Counted from the stretch's first letter, positions 16,700 through 27,024 are shown. The stretch is 64,000 nt of DNA from Gemmataceae bacterium (GCA_009692005.1 SHZZ01000012.1:1-64000), one strand, 5' to 3'. The notes: generated by a model not told the origin, from the letters alone. Translations and numbers: made by a program.

Positions 16700-18130
16700 A
16701 TGAGCCGTTTTGTTGCCCTGGCGTTAATGGGGTTTTTATTAGCTGCGCTGCCTTCGGCCGCGCAAGTGAAGGAGCCTGATAAAGGCCTGGCCGGGCTGTG
16801 GGAGGGCGAACTAAAGGTCGGCGTCGTTAAGCTGCGCCTCGGCTTCACGGTGAAAAAAGACAAGGAGGGCAAACTCTCCGCCACTTTGGACAGCCCCGAT
16901 CAGGGCGCCAAGGGAATTCCCCTGGGCGAAGTCACCTTCGATAAGAACAAAGCCTTCTTCGACATGCCCAAGCTGAAGGCCAAATACACCGCCACCATGG
17001 ATGAAGGGGGGAAAACGTTAGAGGGCGAATTCGAGCAAGTCGGGCAAAAGTTTCAACTCAAGGTGAAACGGGTCGAGGTCTTCTCCACCGTAATGCGCAC
17101 TCAAGTACCCAAGAAGCCCTACCCCTACGAAGAAGAGGAAGTGGAGTTCGAAAATGCCAAGGCCAAGTTCAAGTTGGCTGGCACCTTTACCCGACCCAAA
17201 GGAGAAGGGCCCTTTCCCGCCGTGGTCATGGTCTCTGGTTCAGGCCCGCAAGATCGCGATGAAACTATCCTCGGCCACAAGCCCTTCCTGGTGATTGCAG
17301 ACCATCTGACGCGAAAAGGGATTGCGGTTTTGCGCTTTGACGACCGCGGCGTGGGAAAATCCAAGGGGAAATTTTCAGGCTCCACCACCGCGGACTTCGC
17401 CACCGACGCCTTCGCCGCCGTGGAATGGTTAATGTCCCGCAAGGAGATTGATGCCAAGAAAATCGGCATCATGGGCCATAGTGAAGGAGGCATCGTGGCG
17501 CCGATCGTGGCCGCTGAGCATCCTTCCGAGGTGGCATTTATTGTCCTGTTGGCTGGAACAGGAATCCCCGGGGATGAAATCGTTGGCCGGCAGACCCTGG
17601 CCATTTTGAAAGCCAGCAAGGTCAGTGAAAAGGAAATTGCATCGTCAATCAAATTCCAAAAAACCCTGCTCGACACCATCAAATTGGAAAAAGACAACGC
17701 CCTTCTTTTGAAAAAGGTCCAGGAGGAATGCAAAAAGTTTATCGCGGCGCTTTCCCCCGAGGAAAAAAAAGAACTGGAAAAAGAATCCGACATTGCCACC
17801 ATGGAAAAAAGAATCGAGATCATGGCTGACCCCTGGTACGCCTATTTTATCCGATTCGACCCGCGGCCGACCCTGGCCAAGGTGAAATGTCCGGTGCTGG
17901 CTGTCAGCGGTGAACTCGATCTGCAGGTGCTGCCGGAAAACCTGCCCGCCATTGAAAAAGCTGTGACTTCAAACGGAAACAACAAGGTCACCACACGGCT
18001 GTTCCCCAAGTTGAACCATCTCTTTCAACCCGCCAAGACTGGGCTGATGGATGAATACGGCCAGATCGAGGAAACCTTCTCGCCCGAAGCTTTGGAATAC
18101 CTCAGCGCCTGGATCCTCAAGGGGGGATGA
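16700..18130 (+). CDS. Exported alpha/beta hydrolase
   Basis: The 476-aa product starts with a signal peptide (MSRFVALALMGFLLAALPSAA) and an N-terminal beta domain (~res 30-130) of the type found before secreted S9/dienelactone-like hydrolases. The alpha/beta core has the oxyanion block VSGSGPQDRDE, the nucleophile Ser261 in GHSEGG, an acid Asp in VSGELDLQV and a His in LNHLFQ. A Lys/Glu-rich helical lid lies at ~310-380. ATG 16700 is chosen because TGAGGAG is 7 bp upstream. It lies directly behind the tricorn-like protease. Ester or peptide hydrolysis is likely; the substrate is unknown. Confidence 0.85.
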   Translation: MSRFVALALMGFLLAALPSAAQVKEPDKGLAGLWEGELKVGVVKLRLGFTVKKDKEGKLSATLDSPDQGAKGIPLGEVTFDKNKAFFDMPKLKAKYTATMDEGGKTLEGEFEQVGQKFQLKVKRVEVFSTVMRTQVPKKPYPYEEEEVEFENAKAKFKLAGTFTRPKGEGPFPAVVMVSGSGPQDRDETILGHKPFLVIADHLTRKGIAVLRFDDRGVGKSKGKFSGSTTADFATDAFAAVEWLMSRKEIDAKKIGIMGHSEGGIVAPIVAAEHPSEVAFIVLLAGTGIPGDEIVGRQTLAILKASKVSEKEIASSIKFQKTLLDTIKLEKDNALLLKKVQEECKKFIAALSPEEKKELEKESDIATMEKRIEIMADPWYAYFIRFDPRPTLAKVKCPVLAVSGELDLQVLPENLPAIEKAVTSNGNNKVTTRLFPKLNHLFQPAKTGLMDEYGQIEETFSPEALEYLSAWILKGG

Positions 18131-18161
18131 TTCTTCAGGCCTTTTCTGAAAAGGATGGAAA

Positions 18162-18581
18162 ATGAAATCATTCAGAAAACTCCTGGTCCTTCTTTTTTTC
18201 ATGTGCACAGCCGGCCAGTGCTTGGCCTTGATTGAAATCGAGCTTGTCACCAAGGCCAGGGCCAAGGAATTGGGCCTTGAAATACGGTCGATTGCCTCTG
18301 GACCCAATGAAACACGGGTCTGGCTCGAATTCCCTGCAAAAGGCGAATTTAAAAACTTCACCCATGTCTCGCTGGAGGTTAGGGAGGGCGACAAGCGGGT
18401 GATGTCGGCGCTTTTGCTTCCAGATCGTTCAGACCCGGATAAGGTGGCGGTCAACTTTACCGCCGACAAAACCACCCTGGCCAAAAGCACCTTGATGGTA
18501 TTGGTGCGCAATGACGGCCTCAGCCAAGTGGGTTACCTGATCAAGGTCCAGGATTTTATCCAACCTGTTCGAGGAAAATGA
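18162..18581 (+). CDS. Small secreted protein of unknown function
   Basis: A 139-aa product with a clear signal peptide (MKSFRKLLVLLFFMCTAGQCLA) and a ~115-aa beta-rich mature part (RVWLEFPAKGEF, VAVNFTADKTTL). I recognise no family. AAGGAT is 6 bp before the ATG. It lies 31 bp after the hydrolase gene, so it may be the third gene of the tricorn-hydrolase transcript. Confidence 0.7.
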   Translation: MKSFRKLLVLLFFMCTAGQCLALIEIELVTKARAKELGLEIRSIASGPNETRVWLEFPAKGEFKNFTHVSLEVREGDKRVMSALLLPDRSDPDKVAVNFTADKTTLAKSTLMVLVRNDGLSQVGYLIKVQDFIQPVRGK

Positions 18582-18694
18582 TTGACTCAGGGGCGGAAGG
18601 AAAAGCGTCGAGCCGACGGATAATGGGGGAGGATTTCCCATGCGTCACTTCTGGATGGCTTCACCTTTCGTTATCCTTTGCAGCCCGAGTTGAG

Positions 18695-18720
18695 GCAAGC
18701 GGCCTTTCCAACGGCCTTGC
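18695..18720 (+). terminator. Possible terminator hairpin
   Basis: GCAAGCGGCC / GGCCTTGC pairs with one bulged C around an 8-nt loop and is followed by TTTATACT. It lies in the 294-bp gap between the small secreted protein and the cytochrome gene. Nothing else clear is seen in that gap. Confidence 0.4.
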
Positions 18721-18875
18721 TTTATACTCACCCTAATAAAACCGGGTAAATAGTTATCTTCTTGCCTTGGAAAAACCCGGGGGGTAATGTGGTTGACACT
18801 TGGGCCACTTCCTGGCGGCCTCTTTCCCGGGTCAAACTTACCGCCTGGAATCGGCTCCTGAATAAGGGGACTGCC

Positions 18876-20234
18876 ATGAAAAACCGTTTTGCCTTTGGAT
18901 TTGCGGGCGCACTAGCCGCCGGGCTTTTTCTTGGCGCCACGCACGCCGGGGCCGCGGATGAGGACTTCACCTCCCTAGTTGAACGACTGCAAAAAACAAA
19001 AGAGGAGTTCGCCAAACGCCATCAAGCCTTGCTGAAGAAACGCTACGACCTTGCGGATCAGCCGGCCAACGGGGCAGCCATGTCGCGGGGCAAGGCGGTG
19101 CAAGGGGGTGTCCGGGTGAAGTTGCCCAAGGGCATGACCTGGGAAAAACTCGCCGACATGACTCCTGAAGAAATCAAGAACGGCAACCATTGGCCTTGGG
19201 GCTTCTACCCGTTGCCTCATCCCCATCATGAAGCGGGCGGCATGGTTTTCCCCAAGCCGTTGATTGACGAAACCAAACGCCAAACGGAACGCGACCTGAC
19301 TCGCTTCGACCTCGATTATGATTTCCCGCAACACCTGCTGCCCGAATTCCCCGCCCCCATTTATCTGACCACGCGGCCCGATCTGGGCGATGTTTCCCGC
19401 GGGCAACTCGTGACCCTGGGCAATTTTTCCCGCCTGTTTAAAGAAGTTTTGAACCCCAAGCAACTGGAAGGCTTGCGCTTGCTGGTGACGCCTTTTCCCC
19501 AGGCGCAATTCAACGCCACGGAAGACCGCCGCAGCTTGCGCGCCCATCAGGGTGTGGCTTGCTTCGATTGCCATGCCAACGGCCACACCAATGCCGCCAC
19601 CCACACGGTCGGCGACATACGCCCCAATGAACACCGCCACCGCATCGATACGCCTTCCCTGCGCGGGGTGAATGTTCAACGCCTGTTTGGCTCGCAACGG
19701 GCCATGAAGAGCGTCGAGGATTTCACTGAGTTCGAGCAGCGCGCTGCTTACTTCGATGGCGAACCCGAGCAGGCGCAGCGAAAAGGGGTGAACATTCTCG
19801 AGCGCGGCAGCCAGGTCCATTTCATGGCTGAGTTCCAGTCCCTGCTCGACTTCCCGCCAGCGCCCAAGCTCAATCTTCTGGGCAAGCTTGATCCCAGCAA
19901 GGCCAATGAAAGCGAAAAGCGCGGGCAAGAGTTGTTCTTTGGCAAGGCCCAATGCGCCGCCTGCCATGCTCCCCCTTATTACACCGACAACCTCATGCAC
20001 AATTTGAAGGTGGAGCGCTTCTTCAAGGAAATCACCATCAACGGGCGCAAAGCCTCAGCGGACGGCCCGATCAAGACCTTCCCGCTTCGGGGCATCAAGG
20101 ATTCACCCCCTTACCTGCACGACGACCGCCTTCTGACATTGGAAGACACGGTGGAATTCTTCAACCTGGTCTTGGGGTTGAAACTGACTGGCGAGGAGAA
20201 GAGCGACCTGACAGCCTTCCTGCGAGCCCTGTAG
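18876..20234 (+). CDS. Di-haem cytochrome c peroxidase-like protein
   Basis: A 452-aa exported protein with signal peptide MKNRFAFGFAGALAAGLFLGATHAGAA split here as residues 1-27. Two CxxCH haem sites are visible: CFDCH starting at Cys229 and CAACH starting at Cys360, the spacing of the CcpA/MauG superfamily. The C-terminal part (FPLRGIKDSPPYLHDDR) is the usual family block. The first ~200 residues are unlike ordinary bacterial CCP. ATG 18876 is preferred because AAGGGGA is 5 bp upstream, although the frame is open from 18762. Reduction of peroxide or oxidation of an organic substrate in the periplasm is likely; no partner gene is adjacent. Confidence 0.82.
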   Translation: MKNRFAFGFAGALAAGLFLGATHAGAADEDFTSLVERLQKTKEEFAKRHQALLKKRYDLADQPANGAAMSRGKAVQGGVRVKLPKGMTWEKLADMTPEEIKNGNHWPWGFYPLPHPHHEAGGMVFPKPLIDETKRQTERDLTRFDLDYDFPQHLLPEFPAPIYLTTRPDLGDVSRGQLVTLGNFSRLFKEVLNPKQLEGLRLLVTPFPQAQFNATEDRRSLRAHQGVACFDCHANGHTNAATHTVGDIRPNEHRHRIDTPSLRGVNVQRLFGSQRAMKSVEDFTEFEQRAAYFDGEPEQAQRKGVNILERGSQVHFMAEFQSLLDFPPAPKLNLLGKLDPSKANESEKRGQELFFGKAQCAACHAPPYYTDNLMHNLKVERFFKEITINGRKASADGPIKTFPLRGIKDSPPYLHDDRLLTLEDTVEFFNLVLGLKLTGEEKSDLTAFLRAL

Positions 20235-20267
20235 ACAGCCGGGCCAGGGGTGAATACGGCAAACTTC

Positions 20268-20300
20268 GGCGAGCGTGGGTATGTTGACCACCCGCTCGCC
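20268..20300. terminator. Hairpin between convergent genes
   Basis: GGCGAGCG (20268-20275) pairs with CGCTCGCC (20293-20300) around a 17-nt loop in the 159-bp gap between the convergent cytochrome and EVE-nuclease genes. No T-run follows, so a terminator role is only a guess. Confidence 0.35.
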
Positions 20301-20393
20301 CTGGTGAACAAGGCACTCCCGTTGGGCACAAGCTTCCAGGGTCAGGTGCAGCGGTGTCCTCTGGAACCCTTGGTAAAACCAGGCCTAGCGAAC

Positions 20394-21494
20394 TCATTCC
20401 TCGGCGACTTCCTCGTAATCACCGACCACGCTATCAGAAAGGTGAGACAGGTGCGGCAGTTCGGCGAGTTCGCGAACGCTGTCATACGACAAGTAGGTGC
20501 AGTTCTCCGAGAGGGGGCCACGCTCAAGGAGGGAGAAAACTGGTCGCCTAAGTTCCTGAAACACTTTTTCCTTTCGAGGACTCGGGGCAACAATGTGAAG
20601 CCGGATGTTCATGTTTGGTTGTAGAGCCAAGAGGTCAGCCATTCGAAGGATACCAGAGTATACCGATGTCGTATGCTCGACTTCGAACGCTCGCTTGATC
20701 GCTCGACCCTTTAGCCATAGGACATCGATCTGCTCAATCGTCTTTAGCGTAGTGTCGTCATAGTTTAGCGGTAGCCGTTCGAGCAGAGGCGGGTGATCCC
20801 CAGGCAATTCGGCAAGCACACGACCACGATCGCTTTTGGGGACCCAGATCTGCATTCCCATCCGAAACCCAAGTTCGGTCAACAGGGCTTGAATCATGAT
20901 GGATTCACGGATTTCGGGTCGGGTTACAGCCTCTTCGTCGCTCTCCTGCACTTCGGGCACCGTAACCAATACATCCTTGTCAGCCCGCCGGACTCGATGG
21001 GTCGTCAGTTTTTTGTAACCGACCGGGTCAAACGGATAAGGCTTACCGCCATCATGTTGGTCACGAATAAGTTTCTCAAGAAAGACTCCGTCAGCATCCT
21101 CGAGTTTTACAAGGCTCCCTCGCAACTTTCCTGTCCAGGCGGATGACGACTTGGCCTGGCCGTGGGTAAAAGACAGTGAGTTCCAAATTTGGTCTTCTTT
21201 GATCGGTAACGCTCTATCCACAGGGAGCCAAACCGAAGGGGAAACACGAAACCGAACCACGAATGGGTCGTTTTCCGAAAAGAAGATTGGTTCATCCGCT
21301 ATGAAAGGCCCATGAATCACATCCAGGATCCCAACCCACCTCGAAAGCTTTGTCAAATAGCAGACAAGCTTGTCCCCCGGCTTTACAAGTTTCGCAGTGT
21401 TTTCATGCCGCATCCTGAATCCCGATATGTTGCGCTCCGAACTGGTGAACGCATCGTATGTCTCAGGGGAAAAGAGATTAGTATAGTAGGCCAT
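20394..21494 (-). CDS. EVE-domain protein with C-terminal restriction-endonuclease-like domain
   Basis: A 366-aa protein. Residues ~1-110 look like an EVE/PUA-like domain (MAYYTNLFSPETYDAF, LVKPGDKLVCYLTKLSRWVG, VVRFRVSPSVWLP), a fold that reads modified bases. Residues ~200-345 resemble a PD-(D/E)XK-type nuclease domain: helix ALLTELGFRMG, Asp in EQIDVLWLKG, and AFEVEHTTSVYSG, where the usual ExK reads EVE, so catalysis is unproven. ATG 21494 is chosen; TTG 21506 and GTG 21503 are in frame. GC is near 50 % against 60-70 % in neighbours, a sign of transfer. It stands alone, with no methylase or other defence gene beside it. A modification-dependent restriction or nucleic-acid sensing role is inferred. 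Confidence 0.7.
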   Translation of the reverse strand: MAYYTNLFSPETYDAFTSSERNISGFRMRHENTAKLVKPGDKLVCYLTKLSRWVGILDVIHGPFIADEPIFFSENDPFVVRFRVSPSVWLPVDRALPIKEDQIWNSLSFTHGQAKSSSAWTGKLRGSLVKLEDADGVFLEKLIRDQHDGGKPYPFDPVGYKKLTTHRVRRADKDVLVTVPEVQESDEEAVTRPEIRESIMIQALLTELGFRMGMQIWVPKSDRGRVLAELPGDHPPLLERLPLNYDDTTLKTIEQIDVLWLKGRAIKRAFEVEHTTSVYSGILRMADLLALQPNMNIRLHIVAPSPRKEKVFQELRRPVFSLLERGPLSENCTYLSYDSVRELAELPHLSHLSDSVVGDYEEVAEE

Positions 21495-21688
21495 TCGATC
21501 CACCAATTTGCCTTTCTATGCCGCTGACTTGCCATTAGTGAATATATGGTTTCAGTTCATTTATTTCTGCTCCGCCTTCCGCGGACGGCCACGGAAACAC
21601 GGCGTCGCGATTGATAGAAGGTGATCAAGCCTCAGGGTTCGGACGCAAGGCTCGGCCTAAATGGAGACGAGGAAATTGCCAACGGAAA

Positions 21689-21708
21689 AATGAACTGACA
21701 CCATTTAT
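21689..21708. repeat. Short dispersed repeat (copy A)
   Basis: AATGAACTGACACCATTTAT differs by two bases from 48803-48822, which ends 2 bp from the ndk stop codon. It lies in the 298-bp gap between the EVE-nuclease and planctomycete-cytochrome genes, which otherwise shows no gene. Confidence 0.5.
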
Positions 21709-21792
21709 CAAAGAGAGGAATGGAGATCACGGGGCAGGAAGGGTAGACTGGGTTGCCCGGTTTTTGACCTGGTAACGGCCTGTGGACCTGAC

Positions 21793-24507
21793 ATGCTTCG
21801 ATTTTTCCTGCTGTTGCTCCTGCCGATTTTTCTGGCCTTGCCTGGCAGCAAGGTCTTGGCGTTGACGCCAACTTTTGAAACCGACATTCAACCCATTTTG
21901 CAGGCGAAGTGCGCCCGCTGCCATGACGACAAAAGCCGCAAGGGAGATCTGCACCTCGGCACCCTGGCGGGAATATTTAAAGGGGGCGAGTCGGGCCCAG
22001 CAGTAGTAAGCGGCAAACCAGGCGAAAGTCTGCTGTATGAAAAAGTTCACAAGGGAGAAATGCCTCCGGAAAAGAAAAACCGCCTCAATGCCTCTGAGGT
22101 GCAATCGATCAAGGACTGGATCGCTGGCGGCGCCAAAGGCAAAGAGGGACCCCTGGCGTTAGGCGAGTCACCCAATCAGCACGATGTCATCCCGATCCTA
22201 TTGCGGCGTTGCTCGGCTTGCCATGGTCGGCACCGGCAGGAAGCGGGGCTGGACCTGAGGAACAAAGCGGCGATCCTTCGCGGGGGCAAGTCTGGTCCGG
22301 CCATGGTGGTTGGGAAACCGGAGGAGAGTCTTCTCATCAAGCGGGTGCGCGCCGCGCAGATGCCGCCGCCCAGCCGGCTGGTGGAAGCCAGTGTCAAACC
22401 AATCGAGCAGGGGGAAGTAGAAACGCTGGCGCGGTGGATCGCGTCCGGCGCCAAGGAAGCTGCCATCGAGGCGGATGTGGCCAGCCAGACCCCGGACCCG
22501 CTGGTCAGCGACAAGGATCGCGACTTCTGGTCGTTCCGCACGCTTGCTCCGGTGAAAATTCCCCAGGTGAAGGACCCCGGCAGGGTGAGAAACGCTCTTG
22601 ATGCCTTCCTGTTGCATTCGCTGGAAGAAAAGGGACTCGGATATTCAAACGAGGCGGACAGGCACACCTTGATCCGCCGGGCTTCCTTCGACTTGACCGG
22701 CCTGCCCCCCGCGCCATTGGAAGTGGAAGCCTTCCTATCCGACAAAAGCCCGGATGCGTTTGAGAAACTGATCGACCGGCTTCTGGCCTCCGGCCGGTAT
22801 GGCGAGCGCTGGGGCCGCTACTGGCTCGACTTGGCGGGTTACGCTGATTCCGAAGGCAAGCGCGAGCAGGATCTGCCCAGGCCCCATGCCTGGCGCTTTC
22901 GCGATTATGTCATCCGTTCTTTTAACGCTGACAAGCCCTACGACCGATTCTTGCAAGAACAGATCGCGGGGGATGAACTGGCCGATTACGAACAGAATGC
23001 CAAGGTCACCCCCGAGGTTTACGACAATCTGGTGGCCACGGGGTTTCTGCGCATGGCGCCCGACGCCACTTGGGCCAACATCACCGGATTTCTTCCAGAC
23101 CGGATGGAAGTCATCGCGGATGAAGTCGACATCCTCGGTTCTGGCATCATGGGGCTGACTTTGAAATGCGCCCGCTGCCATGCGCACAAGTTCGATCCGA
23201 TCCCGCAGCGCGACTACTACCGCTTGCTGGCGGTGTTCAAAGGGGCCTTTGATGAATACGCCTGGCTGAAGCCAGAGGTGCGCCCGGGGATCGGGCCGGT
23301 CAGCCAGGATGTGGCGGGGGGCAGGCACTTGCCCTTGGTGGCAGGTGAGGAACGGCGTGCGTGGGAACAAAGCGAGGCCGCCCTGACCGAAAAAATCAAC
23401 GAGGCAAAAGCGCGGGGTGATAAAGAAAAAGTGAAAGCGCTGGAAGGGCAGCGGCAGGCCGAGCCGCGGGTGCAAGCGCTGTGGGACCGCGGGGACCCCT
23501 CGCCCACTTACCTCTACCGTCGGGGCGACCCCTTCAGCCCGGGCCGGCTGGTCGGCCCGGGAGTTCCATCTCTATTGACGGATGGCAAAACTCCCTTTAT
23601 AGCAACTCCCCCCTGGCCCGGGGCCAAGCAGACCGGCCGCCGACTGGCCTTCGCGCAATGGCTTACCAGGCCGGAAAATCCACTGACCGCCCGCGTCGCC
23701 GTCAATCGCTTGTTTAAGCATCACTTCGGCCAGGGGATCGTCAAGACGCTGGGGAACTTTGGCCGGGCCGGCGCCCTCCCCACGCATCCGCAATTGCTCG
23801 ACTTCCTGGCCCTGGAGTTCATCCGTCAGGGCTGGAGTTTCAAGGCCATGCATCGCATGATGATGACCAGCGCGGCGTACCGGCAAAGTTCCACCGTGGA
23901 TGCCAAAAGGCTGCGGCTCGACCCGGATAACTCGCTGCTTTCACGCATGCCCATGACCCGTATGGACGCTGAGGCCCTTTACGATTCCCTTTTGCTGGTG
24001 GCTGGAAAGCTGGAGGAAAGGCGCTACGGTCCGGCCGACCCGGTGCAGGGGCGCCCAGACGGGCTGGTGACTCCCCAGGGCGCCGCCACCGGCTGGCGCA
24101 GGCTCATCTATGTGCAGCAGCCCCGCAAAAAACTCCCTTCCCACCTGGAGTTGTTCGACTACCCGCAGATGAACCCCAATTGTCTGGAACGGCGCGATAC
24201 GGTGAACGCCTCGCAAGCGTTGCACCTTTTGAACAATGGCATGGTGCGCGAACTGGCTTCGAGTTTCGCTGAAAGAGTTAGGCGTGAAGCGCCAGGCGAT
24301 TCCACAAGGCAGATGGAACTGGTCTACTTGATAGCGCTGGGTCGGCCGCCAGCCAGCGAGGAAAAGCGCCTGGGAATGGCAGCCTTGAAAGAACTGGAAG
24401 AGCAATGGAAAAGCCACCTCGCCGATGGCGAGAGCGCCGGTGGCAAAGCGCATGCCGAGTATTGCCACGCGATTTTGAATTCAGCCGCCTTCCTCTTTGT
24501 GGATTGA
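21793..24507 (+). CDS. Planctomycete cytochrome: two PSCyt1 domains, DUF1549 and DUF1553
   Basis: A 904-aa exported protein with a hydrophobic leader. Two cytochrome-c-like PSCyt1 domains stand in tandem, with CARCH from Cys40 and CSACH from Cys140, each followed by an MPP motif (GEMPPEK, AQMPPPS). DUF1549 (~res 270-480) contains a third CARCH at Cys459. A coiled, Glu/Lys-rich linker (~525-570) leads to DUF1553 (~625-890), ending in the family's typical [11 protein letters not shown]. Function of the family is unproven; it occurs in large planctomycete-specific sets, always with DUF1501 partners, as here. It is the first gene of a five-gene unit. The second such gene in this window (43733) has a single PSCyt1 and an extra discoidin domain. 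Confidence 0.92.
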   Translation: MLRFFLLLLLPIFLALPGSKVLALTPTFETDIQPILQAKCARCHDDKSRKGDLHLGTLAGIFKGGESGPAVVSGKPGESLLYEKVHKGEMPPEKKNRLNASEVQSIKDWIAGGAKGKEGPLALGESPNQHDVIPILLRRCSACHGRHRQEAGLDLRNKAAILRGGKSGPAMVVGKPEESLLIKRVRAAQMPPPSRLVEASVKPIEQGEVETLARWIASGAKEAAIEADVASQTPDPLVSDKDRDFWSFRTLAPVKIPQVKDPGRVRNALDAFLLHSLEEKGLGYSNEADRHTLIRRASFDLTGLPPAPLEVEAFLSDKSPDAFEKLIDRLLASGRYGERWGRYWLDLAGYADSEGKREQDLPRPHAWRFRDYVIRSFNADKPYDRFLQEQIAGDELADYEQNAKVTPEVYDNLVATGFLRMAPDATWANITGFLPDRMEVIADEVDILGSGIMGLTLKCARCHAHKFDPIPQRDYYRLLAVFKGAFDEYAWLKPEVRPGIGPVSQDVAGGRHLPLVAGEERRAWEQSEAALTEKINEAKARGDKEKVKALEGQRQAEPRVQALWDRGDPSPTYLYRRGDPFSPGRLVGPGVPSLLTDGKTPFIATPPWPGAKQTGRRLAFAQWLTRPENPLTARVAVNRLFKHHFGQGIVKTLGNFGRAGALPTHPQLLDFLALEFIRQGWSFKAMHRMMMTSAAYRQSSTVDAKRLRLDPDNSLLSRMPMTRMDAEALYDSLLLVAGKLEERRYGPADPVQGRPDGLVTPQGAATGWRRLIYVQQPRKKLPSHLELFDYPQMNPNCLERRDTVNASQALHLLNNGMVRELASSFAERVRREAPGDSTRQMELVYLIALGRPPASEEKRLGMAALKELEEQWKSHLADGESAGGKAHAEYCHAILNSAAFLFVD

Positions 24508-24511
24508 GACC

Positions 24512-25960
24512 ATGGCAAACGCGGACCACAATCCGACACGCCGGGCCCTTCTCGGGGGCATGTCGGGCGGTTTATATGCCGCGGCCTTGGCCCACCTTCA
24601 AGGGCTTGGGCTTTCGCGTTCTAACGCCGGCGAGCCGCCGCCTGCCGCCGACCTGCAACCCCGCCCGCCGCATTTTGACCCGAAGGCCAAATCGGTCATT
24701 CACCTGTTCATGAACGGTGGGCCGAGCCAAATGGACCTGTTCGACCCGAAGCCAGCCTTGGACAAATACCATGGGCAGACCTACTTCGAAAAAATTGCCG
24801 CTGAGGTGGAGAGCCCGCAAAGCGCCGGCGCCATCATGCGCAGCCCATTCAAATTTGCTCAGCATGGCCAGTGCGGCATGTGGGTTTCCGATGCCTTGCC
24901 CCACCTTGCCCGCCAGGTCGATGACATCGCCCTGATTCGCTCGATGCACACGACTAACCTGACACACGAGCCGGCAGTTTACCTGATGCAATCGGGAAAG
25001 ATGGGCCCCGGCCGGCCAACGCTGGGCGCCTGGGTGGCCTTTGGTTTGGGCAGCGAGTGTGAGAACTTGCCGGCTTTTGTTGTGCTGGATGACCCGCTGG
25101 GGCTGCCCATCAACGGAGTGGAGAACTGGCAATCGGGTTTTTTACCCCCGGTCTTTCAGGGCACGCGCTTTCGCTCCACCGGTTCTCCCGTTCTCAATTT
25201 GAAGCCGGAGTTTAGCCAGCCGGGGGAAGTGACCCGCCTGACCCGGGCCCTGGTGGCGCGCCTGGACGAACAGCACCGACAGAACCGCCCCGGCCAGCCG
25301 GTACTCGACGCCCGCATGGCCAGTTACGCACTGGCGGCGCGCATGCAACTGGCCGCCTCCGATGCACTAGACACCTCCCGCGAGAGCCAGGCTACCCGCG
25401 ATCAGTATGGCATCGGCAAGGAGCCGACCGATTCCTACGGCCGCAGATGCCTCATCGCCCGCAGGCTGGTCGAGCGGGGCGTGCGCTTCGTGCAAATCTT
25501 CATCAACGCCCAAATTTGGGACAACCACACCGCCCTGGCAACCGACATGAAAGCTGCCTGCCTGCGCACCGACCAGCCCATCGCCGCTTTGCTCCGCGAT
25601 TTGAAACAACGCGGGCTTTTTGACTCCACCCTGGTCGTGTGGGGGGGAGAATTTGGCCGACTGCCCATCGCCCAGCTTGCCGCTGACAAGGACGAGCGCA
25701 AGGCCGGCCGCGACCATAACAAGAACGCTTTTTGCACCTGGCTGGCTGGCGCCGGGATCAAAGGGGGAACGACCCACGGCGCCACCGACGAACTGGGACT
25801 CAAGGCCGTGGAAAACAAAGTCAGCGTCCCTGACTGGCACGCCACTCTGCTGCACCTTCTTGGCTTGCGGCATGATCAACTGTTCCACATGGATAACGGT
25901 CTGCGCGAAAGGCTGACCGGGGTTAATGAAGTCCAACTCGTGAAAGGGATACTGGCATGA
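24512..25960 (+). CDS. DUF1501 family exported protein
   Basis: A 482-aa protein with a twin-arginine-like leader (TRRALLGGMSGGLYAAAL) as is usual for DUF1501, related to alkaline-phosphatase-fold sulfatase-like proteins. Family blocks seen: VIHLFMNGGPSQMDLFDPKP near the start, CLIARRLVERGVRFVQI, LVVWGGEFGRLP and GRDHNKNAFCTWLAG. ATG 24512 is 2 bp past the stop of the cytochrome gene and its own stop overlaps the next start (ATGA), so translation is probably coupled. The export route would be Tat. The biochemical role of the DUF1549/1553-DUF1501 pair is not known. Confidence 0.9.
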   Translation: MANADHNPTRRALLGGMSGGLYAAALAHLQGLGLSRSNAGEPPPAADLQPRPPHFDPKAKSVIHLFMNGGPSQMDLFDPKPALDKYHGQTYFEKIAAEVESPQSAGAIMRSPFKFAQHGQCGMWVSDALPHLARQVDDIALIRSMHTTNLTHEPAVYLMQSGKMGPGRPTLGAWVAFGLGSECENLPAFVVLDDPLGLPINGVENWQSGFLPPVFQGTRFRSTGSPVLNLKPEFSQPGEVTRLTRALVARLDEQHRQNRPGQPVLDARMASYALAARMQLAASDALDTSRESQATRDQYGIGKEPTDSYGRRCLIARRLVERGVRFVQIFINAQIWDNHTALATDMKAACLRTDQPIAALLRDLKQRGLFDSTLVVWGGEFGRLPIAQLAADKDERKAGRDHNKNAFCTWLAGAGIKGGTTHGATDELGLKAVENKVSVPDWHATLLHLLGLRHDQLFHMDNGLRERLTGVNEVQLVKGILA

Positions 25961-27024
25961 AACGATCGTTAACAGATTACTTCCTGGTGTTCGCGGCTTT
26001 GGCATTGGCCCCTTGGGCCAGCCAGGCAGGCCCCCCCGACAACCCCATCTTCAATGGCTCAGCCAAGCTGGAACTGCTCTACACCAGGCAAGCGAAACTC
26101 AATAGCGGCCTGACCGAAGGGCCCGCGGTCGCCCCCGATGGCAGCATCTATTTCACCGACATGCCTTTCGGAACCGAGAATGGCCTGATCATGCGCTACA
26201 ACCCGAAAACCAATAAGACCACAGTGTTCACCAGTAAATCGGGCAAGTCCAACGGGCTGGCTTTTCTGGCCAATGGCGCTATGGTTTCCTGCGATGGCGC
26301 CGACGGCGGCGGCAGGCGCGTCATCCGCTGGAACCTGCGAACCGGCCTAGGCGAGACGGTTGTCGACCGCTTCCAAAACAAGCGCTTCAATGCCCCCAAC
26401 GACTTGTGCACGGACTTAAAAGGCAGGATCTACTTCACCGACCCGCGTTACATCGGCAGCGAACCACGCGAGTTGGATCACGAGGCCGTTTACCGCATCA
26501 ACACCGATGGAACCGTGGTGGAGATCACCCACGAAGTGGAAAAACCCAATGGCATTGTCCTCAGCCCAGATCAGAAAACCCTTTATGTAGGCGACCACAA
26601 CAACGGCGGCCTCAAGAACAAACCGACCGACCCGGAGCCGAAGCGCGGCGCCATGAAGGTGTACGCCTTCACTCTCGATGAAAAGGGCCTGGTGAACGGG
26701 CCGCGCAAAACCCTGGTCGACTTTGGCACGGAGAACGGCTGCGACGGCATGACCGTCGATTCTCAAGGCAACCTCTATCTCACTTGCCGCAGCCTGGCCC
26801 GACCCGGGATCAAGGTCATTGACCCCCAAGGGAAGGAACTCGCCTACTTCGAAACAGGGCCAAAAAATCAGACTGCCCAGTTCGAGGATTTGAAAGGCAT
26901 TCCCAGCAATGTCGAGTTCGGCATAGGCGATGATGGCCACTCGCTTTACATCACTATTGATAAAAGTTTGTACCGCTTGCATGTTAAATCCCGGGGGTTT
27001 CATCCCCACCTGGAAGGAAAATGA
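25957..27024 (+). CDS. SMP-30/gluconolactonase-like exported beta-propeller
   Basis: A 355-aa protein with a signal peptide (MKRSLTDYFLVFAALALAPWASQA). The propeller carries SMP-30/LRE blocks: GLTEGPAVAPDGSIYFTDMP (metal Glu), NAPNDLCTDLKGRIYFTD (Asn-Asp) and LYVGDHNNGG (Asp), matching the three metal ligands of gluconolactonases. It overlaps DUF1501 upstream by ATGA and the NHL gene downstream by ATGA. Lactone hydrolysis in the periplasm is plausible by family; substrate unknown. Confidence 0.88.
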   Translation: MKRSLTDYFLVFAALALAPWASQAGPPDNPIFNGSAKLELLYTRQAKLNSGLTEGPAVAPDGSIYFTDMPFGTENGLIMRYNPKTNKTTVFTSKSGKSNGLAFLANGAMVSCDGADGGGRRVIRWNLRTGLGETVVDRFQNKRFNAPNDLCTDLKGRIYFTDPRYIGSEPRELDHEAVYRINTDGTVVEITHEVEKPNGIVLSPDQKTLYVGDHNNGGLKNKPTDPEPKRGAMKVYAFTLDEKGLVNGPRKTLVDFGTENGCDGMTVDSQGNLYLTCRSLARPGIKVIDPQGKELAYFETGPKNQTAQFEDLKGIPSNVEFGIGDDGHSLYITIDKSLYRLHVKSRGFHPHLEGK

